Assembly (NCBI GenBank): GCA_030637135.1
Contig: DAOVVO010000030.1
Location: forward strand, 1 to 12,231
Reading direction: 5' to 3'
From: Nitrospirota bacterium
GTDB lineage: Bacteria; Nitrospirota; Thermodesulfovibrionia; UBA6902; BMS3Bbin08
DNA: 12,231 nucleotides
In this document: in pieces, positions 6,517 to 12,231 of the stretch
How positions within the stretch are numbered: the stretch's first letter is position 1
How the letters are laid out: every line of letters begins with the position of its first letter
Notes under the pieces: model-generated
Seen by the model: the letters and a program-made list of their open reading frames with translations, nothing else
Databases searched by the model: none
What the model was told of the DNA's origin: nothing
Program-made: the position numbers and the translations under genes

Positions 6517-8571
6517 TTATTTGTGTCCGGCAGGGAGTTCGATCAAAAACCGTGTTCCTTTTGGTTCATTATCCTTTACTCTTATATAACCTCTGTGTTT
6601 TGATATTATGGTGCTTACTATCGCAAGCCCAAGCCCTGTCCCGTCACTTTTGGTGGAGAAGTAGGGAAGAAAAAGCTTATCTTTCTCCTCTTTTCTTATT
6701 CCGATACCTTCATCCGCAATTTCTATTCTGATGACTTCCAAGGATGGATCGTATGAGGTATTTAACCATATTTTTTCTGTTTTTGCCTGAATTGAGTTAT
6801 CTATAAGGTTTATTATTGCTCTTTTTAATTGTTCTTGATCTACGTCAATATCCGGGATGTCCTGCAGGGATGTCATGATTTGTATTTCTTTCAAGTCAAT
6901 GTATAGCTCTATTACCTCCTGTATTATTGAATTAATATTTGAAGGTTTAAGGTCTATTTTTGGCATTTTGCCAAATCGGGAAAATTCATTGACGAGATTT
7001 ATGAGACCATTTACCTCTTTTACTATTGTTTTTGTTGACCTTTTTAGTACATCTTCAAAATCTGAGGTCTTTTCATCCCATTTTTTTAAGAGCCTTTCAG
7101 CAGAAAGTTTAATCGGTGTCAGGGGATTTTTTATTTCATGGGCAATCCGTTTTGCCACTTCCTGCCAGGCGATTGCCCTTTGGGCGGCAATAATTTCAGT
7201 GAGATCGTCGAACACAACGAGCATTCCAATAACATTGCCTTTAGAGCCTTTTAGTACCATTATATAAACCCTGAGATTTACAGGCCTACCGTCTAAATAG
7301 GCATGTACTTCTCCCTCCGTAAATTTAAAATCCTTTTCATCGAGCTTTTTGAGCATTGCATTTAAATCGTCGGATTTAATATTTCCCAAGATCTCGTTAT
7401 GACTTTTCCCGATAATATTTTCGCGCTTCACGTTGAGCATGGAACACGCTGCATTGTTTAACGTTGCTACTCTTCCTGAGCGCTCCAGAACAATAACACC
7501 GGTGTTTATATTTTCAAGGATTGCTTCCATATTGAGTCTTCTCTGGTCTGATTCTGTATATGCTTTCTGAAGAGAATATTTCCCCTCTTTTAATTCTCCC
7601 ACCATTTTATTAAAAGAATTAATGAGGAGTCCTATTTCATCATCCCGTTTGAGATTAATTCTGAAATCAAGATTACCATGGGCTATTTCATCTGTAGCCT
7701 CTGCTAGAGACCTGATTGGTACCGTTATGCCCTTGGCAATCCGCAGAGCTGCCCACAGCGCAAGAAAAATAATGAGAAGTGTAGCGATTGTCAGCACAAA
7801 AAAATACAGAAATTTTATGGGGTTTTGCTGAATTTCAATCTGGCGATATTCATTATAAGACCTTCTGATTAATTCCAATTTATCAACTAAGTCTTTAGAA
7901 AAGATTGTTTCAACTACTACAACACCTGTAATTTTACCCCCCTCTCGAACCGGAGAGGCAGCCCTTATAATGTCTCCGCCTTCAGTTGAAACTATTTCTG
8001 TATCGGAAACTCCATCAAATACCTTCTGAATAAATTCTGATTGTCCGGGTTTTTTAAAAAAATAAACTTTAAAATTACCTTCTTGGTTTTTTATCGTTTT
8101 CTTGACGTCTATAAAATTATAATTTGAAGAAAGAAATTCCGCATATTCTTTAACGTTTTTCACCTCCCTTGAATAAAAAGTTTTGGCGATGCTCATTGAA
8201 TCATCTATGGGCCTTTGAACTTCCAATGAAAACCATTTATCAATAGAATTGTTTATAAGTTGATTAGAGAGAATAAAGAGGAGAACAGCGGGGATGAGCG
8301 CTAGTCCGACAAAGGCAATGACCAGTCTTGTCCTGAATTTTGAGCCTGCAATTTTTTGTTTTTTTTCAATATAAAAATTAATAAGGGTCCGGATTACAAA
8401 GAATATTAAGAGCAATAAGTACAGAACCACGTTTACCACTATGAAAATGAAACCAATCTTTATAATGAGCGGGCCATGCTCAATGCCGATGAAATTAAGA
8501 ACCATGCCGGTAACAACTATTGCAAGAATACTGAGTGTGAAGAGGGCGAGAAGTATTTTGAAATTCTTCAT
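6517..8571 (-). CDS. ntrY: NtrY-like membrane sensor histidine kinase
   Basis: A 684-residue sensor kinase with NtrY architecture. Transmembrane helices at about 6-28, 36-62 and 82-103 come first, then an extracytoplasmic domain at about 104-252 and a fourth helix at about 254-276. HAMP (277-330, with PIRSLAEATDEIAHG) and PAS (about 345-460, ILENINTGVIVLE) follow. The HisKA H-box has the NtrY pattern RIAHEIKNPLTPIKLSAERL, with H478 the phosphoacceptor. The ATPase domain has N-box INLIDNSIQ (N588, N592), G1 DEGIGI (D620) and G2 GTGLGL (644-649); all key residues are present, so it should be active. It should phosphorylate the NtrX-like regulator encoded downstream. The gene starts 2 nt after the DUF4390 stop, implying co-transcription. 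The signal sensed is not shown by the sequence. Confidence 0.92.
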   Translation of the reverse strand: MKNFKILLALFTLSILAIVVTGMVLNFIGIEHGPLIIKIGFIFIVVNVVLYLLLLIFFVIRTLINFYIEKKQKIAGSKFRTRLVIAFVGLALIPAVLLFILSNQLINNSIDKWFSLEVQRPIDDSMSIAKTFYSREVKNVKEYAEFLSSNYNFIDVKKTIKNQEGNFKVYFFKKPGQSEFIQKVFDGVSDTEIVSTEGGDIIRAASPVREGGKITGVVVVETIFSKDLVDKLELIRRSYNEYRQIEIQQNPIKFLYFFVLTIATLLIIFLALWAALRIAKGITVPIRSLAEATDEIAHGNLDFRINLKRDDEIGLLINSFNKMVGELKEGKYSLQKAYTESDQRRLNMEAILENINTGVIVLERSGRVATLNNAACSMLNVKRENIIGKSHNEILGNIKSDDLNAMLKKLDEKDFKFTEGEVHAYLDGRPVNLRVYIMVLKGSKGNVIGMLVVFDDLTEIIAAQRAIAWQEVAKRIAHEIKNPLTPIKLSAERLLKKWDEKTSDFEDVLKRSTKTIVKEVNGLINLVNEFSRFGKMPKIDLKPSNINSIIQEVIELYIDLKEIQIMTSLQDIPDIDVDQEQLKRAIINLIDNSIQAKTEKIWLNTSYDPSLEVIRIEIADEGIGIRKEEKDKLFLPYFSTKSDGTGLGLAIVSTIISKHRGYIRVKDNEPKGTRFLIELPAGHK

Positions 8572-8573
8572 TG

Positions 8574-9143
8574 TTAATTCCCGATACTTAATAATACCTG
8601 TGATTCTTTGGCCAAACTCATCTCCACTTCAGGGATAAAGAGCATCAAGAAGCCTATGACAGGCGGGAGTTTTCTGCTTTTTGATTCTGACACAACCCTT
8701 ATATAATAATTGCCCGGATCAAGTTCTTTGATGTTTGCAAGTTTCACCTCTTTAGTGGTAAAGAACCAGTCTTTCATTGAGGCATCAAAATTCTTGAATT
8801 TTTTTTTATTTTCCTCAGTACCGTCATTAGACGATGCCAGATACTGTCCCCGTAAGTCATCATATTTTATAATTTTATGAATTTTTTTTGACACAACGAA
8901 TTCATCGGGCCAGAAATTCCATGCCTTGAAGAGCTCAATAGTAAATACAATTTCTTTTTCAATTCCTGATTTAATTGTGGTTTCTAACTCTTTAATATCA
9001 GTAAGCCCTGTATTTATAAAGATATTATTGTCCTGAATAATTATCACAGGCTCCATAATCTCGACCGTTAATGCTCTTGCAGGAATTAAAATGAAGAGAA
9101 AACAGATAGATGAAAATAGAATAATAATAGTGAATTTTGTCAT
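8574..9143 (-). CDS. DUF4390 family secreted/periplasmic protein
   Basis: A 189-residue protein with a Sec signal peptide: a short basic start, hydrophobic core 5-20 and ARA at 22-24, so cleavage is likely before L25. The mature part has features I associate with DUF4390: ELETTIKSGIEKEIVFTIELFKAW in the first half, a WP..F segment, KEVKLANIKELDPGNYYIRV, and near the end KLPPVIGFLMLFIPEVEMS, which is hydrophobic enough to suggest membrane association. The biochemical function of this family is not known to me. It is the first gene of an operon with ntrY (2 nt gap) and ntrX, an arrangement also seen in other proteobacteria-like genomes. That suggests it acts with the extracytoplasmic side of the kinase (inference). 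No strong Shine-Dalgarno precedes the ATG. Confidence 0.75.
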   Translation of the reverse strand: MTKFTIIILFSSICFLFILIPARALTVEIMEPVIIIQDNNIFINTGLTDIKELETTIKSGIEKEIVFTIELFKAWNFWPDEFVVSKKIHKIIKYDDLRGQYLASSNDGTEENKKKFKNFDASMKDWFFTTKEVKLANIKELDPGNYYIRVVSESKSRKLPPVIGFLMLFIPEVEMSLAKESQVLLSIGN

Positions 9144-9177
9144 TTAGTGCTTGACAAGACCCCAAAAATTTATTTTG

Positions 9178-9183
9178 ATTATA
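9178..9183 (-). promoter_or_regulatory. Candidate -10 box for the DUF4390-ntrY operon
   Basis: Read on the minus strand this is a perfect TATAAT, about 35 nt upstream of the DUF4390 start. The -35 region at 16-18 nt spacing is not near consensus (CTCATC at 17), so the promoter would be weak or activator-dependent. It is a single hexamer match in A/T-rich DNA. Confidence 0.3.
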
Positions 9184-9212
9184 ACATATCAATAAATCGT
9201 GATGAGTAATCC

Positions 9213-9256
9213 GTAATGTGTAATCGGCAGTCCCATATGTTTTTTACACTCATTAC
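9213..9256. repeat. Imperfect inverted repeat in the divergent intergenic region
   Basis: GTAATG and TGTAA (9213-9223) can pair with TTACA and CATTAC (9244-9256), with a 2-nt bulge (CT) and a 20-nt loop. Upstream of it, GAGTAAT, CGTAAT and TGTAAT (9204-9224) form a degenerate tandem of a GTAAT core. The element sits between the DUF4390 operon and the adenosine-specific kinase gene. It could be a regulator site, a leader hairpin of the kinase mRNA, or a decayed intergenic repeat. Confidence 0.4.
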
Positions 9257-9285
9257 ATATCATGCATAACTAATTACCAAATTGA

Positions 9286-9291
9286 AGGAGG
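9286..9291 (+). promoter_or_regulatory. Strong Shine-Dalgarno deciding the kinase start
   Basis: AGGAGG stands 8 nt before the ATG at 9300. An upstream in-frame TTG at 9282 would place this site inside the coding sequence, so the ATG at 9300 is preferred. Confidence 0.75.
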
Positions 9292-9299
9292 AAATCTCT

Positions 9300-9782
9300 A
9301 TGGAATTTAAGACTGTAAAAATAGATATTCCCGAAGGGAGCAATGTTATACTTGGTCAGACCCATTTTATAAAAACAGCAGAAGATCTTTACGAACTTAT
9401 TGTCACTACTGTACCGCAGGCACAATTCGGCATTGCCTTTACAGAGGCATCAGGTCCGTGCTTAATCAGGTGGGAGGGAAACGATAGGGGATTGATTGAT
9501 ACATGTGTCAAAAATCTGGAAACCATTGGGGCCGGTCACGTGTTCTGCATTGCCCTGAAAAATGCCTTCCCGATTAATGTCTTAAATGCTATCAAGGGCT
9601 GTCCTGAAGTATGTACTATTTATTGTGCCACAGCAAACCCTGTAGAGGTTGTTGTTGCAGAAACCGGACAGGGAAAAGGAATTATGGGGGTTATTGATGG
9701 TTTTTCTCCAGGAGGAGTAGAAACAGAGGATGACAAAACAAAGAGAAAAGAGTTTTTGAGAAAAATAGGGTATAAGCTGTAA
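9300..9782 (+). CDS. Adenosine-specific kinase (DUF355 family)
   Basis: A 160-residue protein starting MEFKTVKIDIPEGSNVILGQ, the usual start of this small family, followed by THFIKTAEDLYELIV, the conserved FGIAFTEASGPCLIRWEGND (about 43-62), AGHVFCIAL, FPINVLNAIK, and the Gly-rich ETGQGKGIMGVIDGFSP (121-137). The family was described from archaea as an adenosine-specific kinase phosphorylating adenosine to AMP; it also occurs in scattered, often anaerobic or thermophilic, bacteria. It is unrelated to ribokinase-type adenosine kinases. The length is normal and no key segment is missing. It stands alone on its strand, with a divergent operon upstream and a noncoding repeat region downstream. 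Family membership is clear from sequence; the reaction is taken from family knowledge. Confidence 0.85.
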   Translation: MEFKTVKIDIPEGSNVILGQTHFIKTAEDLYELIVTTVPQAQFGIAFTEASGPCLIRWEGNDRGLIDTCVKNLETIGAGHVFCIALKNAFPINVLNAIKGCPEVCTIYCATANPVEVVVAETGQGKGIMGVIDGFSPGGVETEDDKTKRKEFLRKIGYKL

Positions 9783-9808
9783 AGATAGGAGGCAGGAAGC
9801 GAGAAGAG

Positions 9809-10030
9809 CGGGAAATGCGAGAAATGCGGGAAAAGGCAAAGATAGTAAGCAGCACAAAACGTAAAGGCGGGAAAGTAAAAAAACAGGAAGCAGTGAACAG
9901 AAGGCGGGAAAGACGGGAAAGGATGTAAAGCGGGAAAGGGCTAAAGCGGGAAACGCGGGAAACGCGGGAAAAGTCGGAATCGACCTGTCTGCCGACAGGC
10001 AGGCTCGTACCGAGATGTAAGGCGGGAAAA
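9809..10030. repeat. Phased purine-rich repeat array, core CGGGAAA (10 copies)
   Basis: CGGGAAA occurs at 9809, 9827, 9868, 9905, 9914, 9931, 9947, 9956, 9965 and 10023, with a variant CGAGAAA at 9818. Within clusters the spacing is exactly 9 nt (9809/9818/9827, 9905/9914, 9947/9956/9965), giving a nonamer CGGGAAA(T/C/A)G. Between clusters lie CAG heptamers (9884, 9891, 9898, spaced 7). The + strand is almost all A and G here. I see no credible gene; the long minus-strand open frame is made by the repeat (nonamer read as Phe-Pro-Ala). The array begins shortly after the kinase stop and fills the gap between two convergent genes. Confidence 0.8.
9984..9999. repeat. Perfect hairpin (6-bp stem, 4-nt loop) inside the repeat array
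   Basis: CCTGTC (9984-9989) pairs with GACAGG (9994-9999) around TGCC. Competing pairings exist: GTCGG (9973-9977) with CCGAC (9992-9996), and TGCC with GGCA. A second small hairpin, CTCG-TAC-CGAG, follows at 10004-10014. The block 9973-10014 is mixed-sequence and G+C-rich, unlike the A/G-rich array on both sides, so it looks like a separate inserted element. No T-run follows on either strand, so a simple intrinsic terminator is not supported. Confidence 0.55.
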
Positions 10031-10038
10031 GAAGTAGG

Positions 10039-10091
10039 CAGTAAAACAGTAAGCAGTAAGCAGAAAACAGTAAACAGAAAACAGTAAACAG
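10039..10091. repeat. Heptamer repeat array CAG(T/A)AA(G/A)
   Basis: CAG triplets fall at 10047, 10054, 10061, 10068, 10075, 10082 and 10089, an exact 7-nt period, with one more at 10039. Units alternate between CAGTAA and CAGAAA cores. The array ends 6 nt before the ADP-ribosylglycohydrolase stop codon. It is noncoding on both strands as far as I can see. Confidence 0.8.
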
Positions 10092-10096
10092 ATAGA

Positions 10097-11113
10097 TTAT
10101 TTCTTTCTTAGCAATTCTATCTTCAGCTCGTAGCATTTTTTGGCTAAGTCGACGAGTTCAGCATATCCCCATGTTCCCTGATCTGTTAAACGGCTGGACA
10201 GGTCTGATGGTAGTGCTTGCAGACCGAGGTAAGAACCGCTTATAGCTCCTGCCATGGCAGCAGTTGTATCCACATCTCCGCCGACACTGATTGCAGTGCA
10301 TATAGTTTCCCAATAATCTTCAGGAGTTCTTAAAAATGAGTATAAGCTCCATAGTACGCTGCCGGTTACAAAAGGAGATATCCCCTCCCAGGCATCAGTA
10401 TAGTCTGAAGCCAGACCTGCTTTCGCAATGACATGTACTGCTTTTTCAGGTGGGAGGGATACCCATTCAGTCAACTTTAAAATATACGAGGCAACTGACT
10501 GCTCTATGGTCTGTACCCATTCCCTGAGCTGGTTGAGAAATTGATATGTATCAATTGATGTGCTCTGAAGAGATAGTGCTACAGCTCCTGCTATGGCAAC
10601 TGCACCTGCAGAGCATCGCGAGTCCTGATGGGTGATACGACCCTGGTCGTAGGCAGTCCGAATCAAATACTCAGGATTGTCAAAACATATCAGTCCTACA
10701 GGACCTGCCCGCATAGCACTGCCGTTTCCTGCAGAGGGGGAGGGCGTTCCTGAATGTTCCCATGATACACCTTTCTTTAAGCGTTGTGCTGCTTGTTCTG
10801 TTGCACGTCCACGACCGACAATTCTCTCTTCCGAAAAAATTGCTGCTATGCGTTGTGCATAATTATGGGGATCGAATCTTCTACATTCTGCATAACTCTG
10901 AAGGAGCTCACGCGCAAGTTGAGAGTCATCTGTATATTGACCGAAGAGAAATGGTTTCCTCCCGTGTTTTTCTGCACGTTTGCTCTTCAATATCTCTTTT
11001 ACGTATTTCCGGCAGCTTTCAGGAGGATAACCCTCAACTGGAAATCCAAGTGCATCGCCAAGGCACTGGCCAATTAAGCATCCGCTGAATTGTTCTTTAC
11101 GCGGGATAATCAT
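10097..11113 (-). CDS. ADP-ribosylglycohydrolase family protein (DraG/ARH-like)
   Basis: A 338-residue protein from the Met at 11113. Family motifs in order: GCLIGQCLGDALGFPVEG (11-28), the metal-binding TDD in QYTDDSQLA (59-67), SAGNGSAMRAGPVGL (127-141), ITHQDSRCSAGAVAIAGAVA (160-179, H162), and the second metal motif GGDVDTTAAMAGAISGSYLG (278-297, D280, D282, T283). These are the di-Mg(II) residues of enzymes that remove ADP-ribose from proteins or related molecules, so catalysis should be intact. The substrate cannot be told from sequence, and no ADP-ribosyltransferase or nitrogenase gene is nearby. An upstream in-frame Met at 11203 would add 30 hydrophobic residues and overlap the divergent gene; the family motif starts 10 residues after the Met at 11113, so that start is preferred. 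It is probably cytoplasmic. Confidence 0.88.
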   Translation of the reverse strand: MIIPRKEQFSGCLIGQCLGDALGFPVEGYPPESCRKYVKEILKSKRAEKHGRKPFLFGQYTDDSQLARELLQSYAECRRFDPHNYAQRIAAIFSEERIVGRGRATEQAAQRLKKGVSWEHSGTPSPSAGNGSAMRAGPVGLICFDNPEYLIRTAYDQGRITHQDSRCSAGAVAIAGAVALSLQSTSIDTYQFLNQLREWVQTIEQSVASYILKLTEWVSLPPEKAVHVIAKAGLASDYTDAWEGISPFVTGSVLWSLYSFLRTPEDYWETICTAISVGGDVDTTAAMAGAISGSYLGLQALPSDLSSRLTDQGTWGYAELVDLAKKCYELKIELLRKK

Positions 11114-11127
11114 CTCAGATATCTGAT

Positions 11128-11157
11128 AAAATATCGTCAAATTAAGAGCTATGTCAA
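11128..11157 (-). promoter_or_regulatory. Candidate sigma70-type promoter of the ADP-ribosylglycohydrolase gene
   Basis: On the minus strand a perfect TTGACA (11157-11152) is followed after 18 nt by TATTTT (11133-11128). Transcription would start near 11121, leaving only about 8 nt before the ATG at 11113 and no clear Shine-Dalgarno. The placement inside the longer open frame supports the short start. A 12-bp palindrome TCAGATATCTGA (11115-11126) overlaps the expected start of transcription and could be an operator. Confidence 0.4.
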
Positions 11158-11194
11158 TAAGTAGTACATAGAATTTAAACGGAAGAAGAAATAT

Positions 11195-12058
11195 ATGAAG
11201 CACCCTATCACTTTTCTTGCGCTGTTTCTCTGTATTTTCTCAGGGGTATTTTTTGCAGTCTCCTGTTCACGTCCCAGTGATGTCAATACCAACACTATCC
11301 AGAACAAACTAACAACTACCCTTAAAAAAGAATCAGGGAGTTTCTCATCTTCAGAGATAATTCCTGTTTATTCTTATCGGATTATCAAAACCTATCCTCA
11401 TGATAGTGGTGCATTTACACAGGGACTGGCTTTTGAAGACGGAGCACTATACGAGGGAACAGGTCGTTATGGATTTTCCTCTCTGCGAAAGATCCATCTT
11501 GAAACCGGAGATATAGTGCAGAGCCGAAAATTACCGTCATACTATTTTGGTGAGGGCATTACTGTTTATAACGACAGATTGATTCAGATTACCTGGAAGT
11601 CACATGTTGGTTTTGTATACGATAAGAAAAATTTTACACTGTTACAAAAATTCAGGTATCCAACAGAGGGATGGGGTATTACACATGACGGGAAACAACT
11701 TATTATGAGTGATGGTACGGCGAAATTATATTTTTTACATCCTGAAACATTTCAAAAAAAAGGTGTGATTGAAGTGCATGACCATAATGGTCCGGTTGAG
11801 AACCTCAATGAACTGGAGTATGTCCGGGGTAAAATCTATGCACATGTCTGGAAAACTGACACTATAGCGATAATAGATCCTGGTACAGGAAGAGTGACGG
11901 GGTGGATACATCTTAAGGGGATTCTCAGCAGTAAAGCCCGCAGAAAGAATGTCGGTGTACTCAATGGTATTGCGTATGATGAAAAAGAGGGTCGTTTATT
12001 CGTTACAGGAAAACTGTGGCCTGTGCTCTTTGAGATAGAACTGGTACGAACAGAATGA
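11195..12058 (+). CDS. Glutamine cyclotransferase-type secreted lipoprotein
   Basis: A 287-residue protein with a lipoprotein-type signal: K2, hydrophobic core 5-22 and AVSC with C24 as the likely lipidated cysteine, then a Ser/Thr/Asn-rich linker to about residue 55. The rest matches the plant-type glutaminyl cyclotransferase beta-propeller (PF05096-like): TYPHDSGAFTQGLAFEDG (66-83), LYEGTGRYGFSSLR, LETGDIV, EGITVYNDRLIQITW, EGWGITHDGKQLIMSDGTAKL, LNELEYVRGKIYAHVW, and GVLNGIAYDEKEGRLFVTGKLWP near the end. Such enzymes turn N-terminal Gln into pyroglutamate on exported proteins; in bacteria the substrates are mostly unknown. It would act outside the inner membrane. GGAAGAAG precedes the ATG. 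It is divergent from the ADP-ribosylglycohydrolase, with 81 nt between the starts. The call is firm for the family, inferred for the activity. Confidence 0.87.
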   Translation: MKHPITFLALFLCIFSGVFFAVSCSRPSDVNTNTIQNKLTTTLKKESGSFSSSEIIPVYSYRIIKTYPHDSGAFTQGLAFEDGALYEGTGRYGFSSLRKIHLETGDIVQSRKLPSYYFGEGITVYNDRLIQITWKSHVGFVYDKKNFTLLQKFRYPTEGWGITHDGKQLIMSDGTAKLYFLHPETFQKKGVIEVHDHNGPVENLNELEYVRGKIYAHVWKTDTIAIIDPGTGRVTGWIHLKGILSSKARRKNVGVLNGIAYDEKEGRLFVTGKLWPVLFEIELVRTE

Positions 12059-12088
12059 GGCACCGCGGGAACTAATACAAACGCATTA

Positions 12089-12231
12089 AAATGAAACAGC
12101 GAGCCATAAGCGAGCGAATATAATAAGAAACAAATCCTTACATTGTGCTTACCCGGAGGGTGACCACTAAATGAAACAGCGAGCCATAAGCGAGCGAATA
12201 TAATAAGAAACAAATCCTTACATTGTGCTTA
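12089..12231. repeat. Tandem direct repeat, 80-bp period, 63 identical bases per unit
   Basis: The 63 bases at 12089-12151 recur without change at 12169-12231, separated by a 17-nt segment (12152-12168). The second copy runs to the window edge, so the array may continue. The units are far larger than CRISPR repeats and the spacer is shorter than usual, so this is not a CRISPR. Each copy contains AGCGAGC twice in close form (AGCGAGCCATAAGCGAGC) and an ATG opening a ten-codon frame (MKQRAISERI, then TAA TAA) at 12091 and 12171. Only the second copy has a ribosome-site-like GGAGGGTGA (12155-12163) ahead of it. The preceding 30 nt (12059-12088) hold nothing I can identify. Confidence 0.9.
12145..12167. 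other. Hairpin spanning the repeat junction (10-nt arms, 3-nt loop)
   Basis: GTGCTTACCC (12145-12154) pairs with GGGTGACCAC (12158-12167) around the loop GGA, with one C/C mismatch and one G/T wobble. The left arm starts inside the conserved 63-bp unit and the right arm lies in the 17-nt linker. The linker therefore looks like part of a designed 80-nt unit and not an unrelated spacer. It is immediately followed by TAA and the ATG of the second copy. No T-run follows. Confidence 0.6.

Noticed and set aside
9151..9185. TTGACA on the + strand as promoter of the adenosine-specific kinase
   Set aside because: The only good -10 match (TATAAC at 9180-9185) lies 23 nt away, too far for a normal sigma70 promoter.
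9282..9299. Upstream TTG start for the adenosine-specific kinase
   Set aside because: It would place the AGGAGG Shine-Dalgarno inside the coding sequence; ATG at 9300 has ideal spacing and matches the family's usual N-terminus.
9582..10136. Long minus-strand open frame rich in Phe-Pro-Ala, Leu-Leu-Ser repeats
   Set aside because: It is produced by reading the nonamer and heptamer repeats on the opposite strand and it overlaps the end of the well-supported adenosine-specific kinase gene; no family resemblance.
11114..11203. 30-residue hydrophobic N-terminal extension of the ADP-ribosylglycohydrolase
   Set aside because: It would overlap the divergent gene start and contain the candidate promoter; the family motif begins just after the Met at 11113. 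It is not a credible signal peptide for an enzyme expected in the cytoplasm.
11836..12213. Minus-strand open frame over the end of the cyclotransferase gene and the terminal repeat
   Set aside because: Antisense to a clearly recognised gene and partly built from the tandem repeat; no recognisable protein features.
12089..12231. CRISPR array
   Set aside because: The repeat is at least 63 bp with a 17-nt linker that itself pairs with the repeat; CRISPR repeats are shorter and spacers longer and unrelated. No cas gene in view.

Overview
The window looks like a piece of a Gram-negative (diderm) bacterial chromosome of moderate-to-low G+C. It carries a type II secretion (T2SS) pseudopilin and assembly-platform operon, an NtrY/NtrX-type two-component system preceded by a DUF4390 secreted protein, an archaeal/thermophile-type adenosine-specific kinase, an ADP-ribosylglycohydrolase and a secreted glutamine cyclotransferase. 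The combination of T2SS gene order (gspC after gspM), DUF4390-ntrY-ntrX and an adenosine-specific kinase fits Nitrospirota or deltaproteobacteria-like lineages best. This is inference from gene content; no rRNA or marker gene is present.

Layout. (1) 2-5012, + strand: the tail of gspH, then gspI, gspJ, gspK, gspL, gspM and gspC, tightly packed with overlaps or gaps under 20 nt. Together they encode the minor pseudopilins (H, I, J, K tip complex), the inner-membrane platform (L, M) and the clamp protein that normally contacts the secretin (C). No secretin gene (gspD) follows; only a ribosome-binding-site-like sequence and a two-codon ORF remain before the convergent response-regulator gene. (2) 5036-9143, - strand: DUF4390 protein, NtrY-like sensor kinase, NtrX-like sigma54 activator, transcribed in that order. 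(3) 9144-9299: divergent intergenic region with an imperfect inverted repeat, then the adenosine-specific kinase on + with a strong Shine-Dalgarno. (4) 9783-10096: a noncoding, purine-rich region of short phased repeats, a nonamer CGGGAAAnG and a heptamer CAGnAAn, with an embedded hairpin. (5) 10097-11113, - strand: ADP-ribosylglycohydrolase, divergent from (6) 11195-12058, + strand: glutamine cyclotransferase-type lipoprotein. (7) 12059-12231: the start of a tandem direct repeat of 80-bp period that runs off the window edge. It carries a 10+3+10 hairpin at the unit junction and a ten-codon micro-ORF per unit.

Most genes are recognisable families. The parts least explained by known families are the terminal 80-bp-period repeat, the phased 7/9-nt array, the missing secretin next to gspC, the altered GAFTGA loop (GSFTGP) of the NtrX-like activator, and the long cysteine-containing leader peptides of the pseudopilins.
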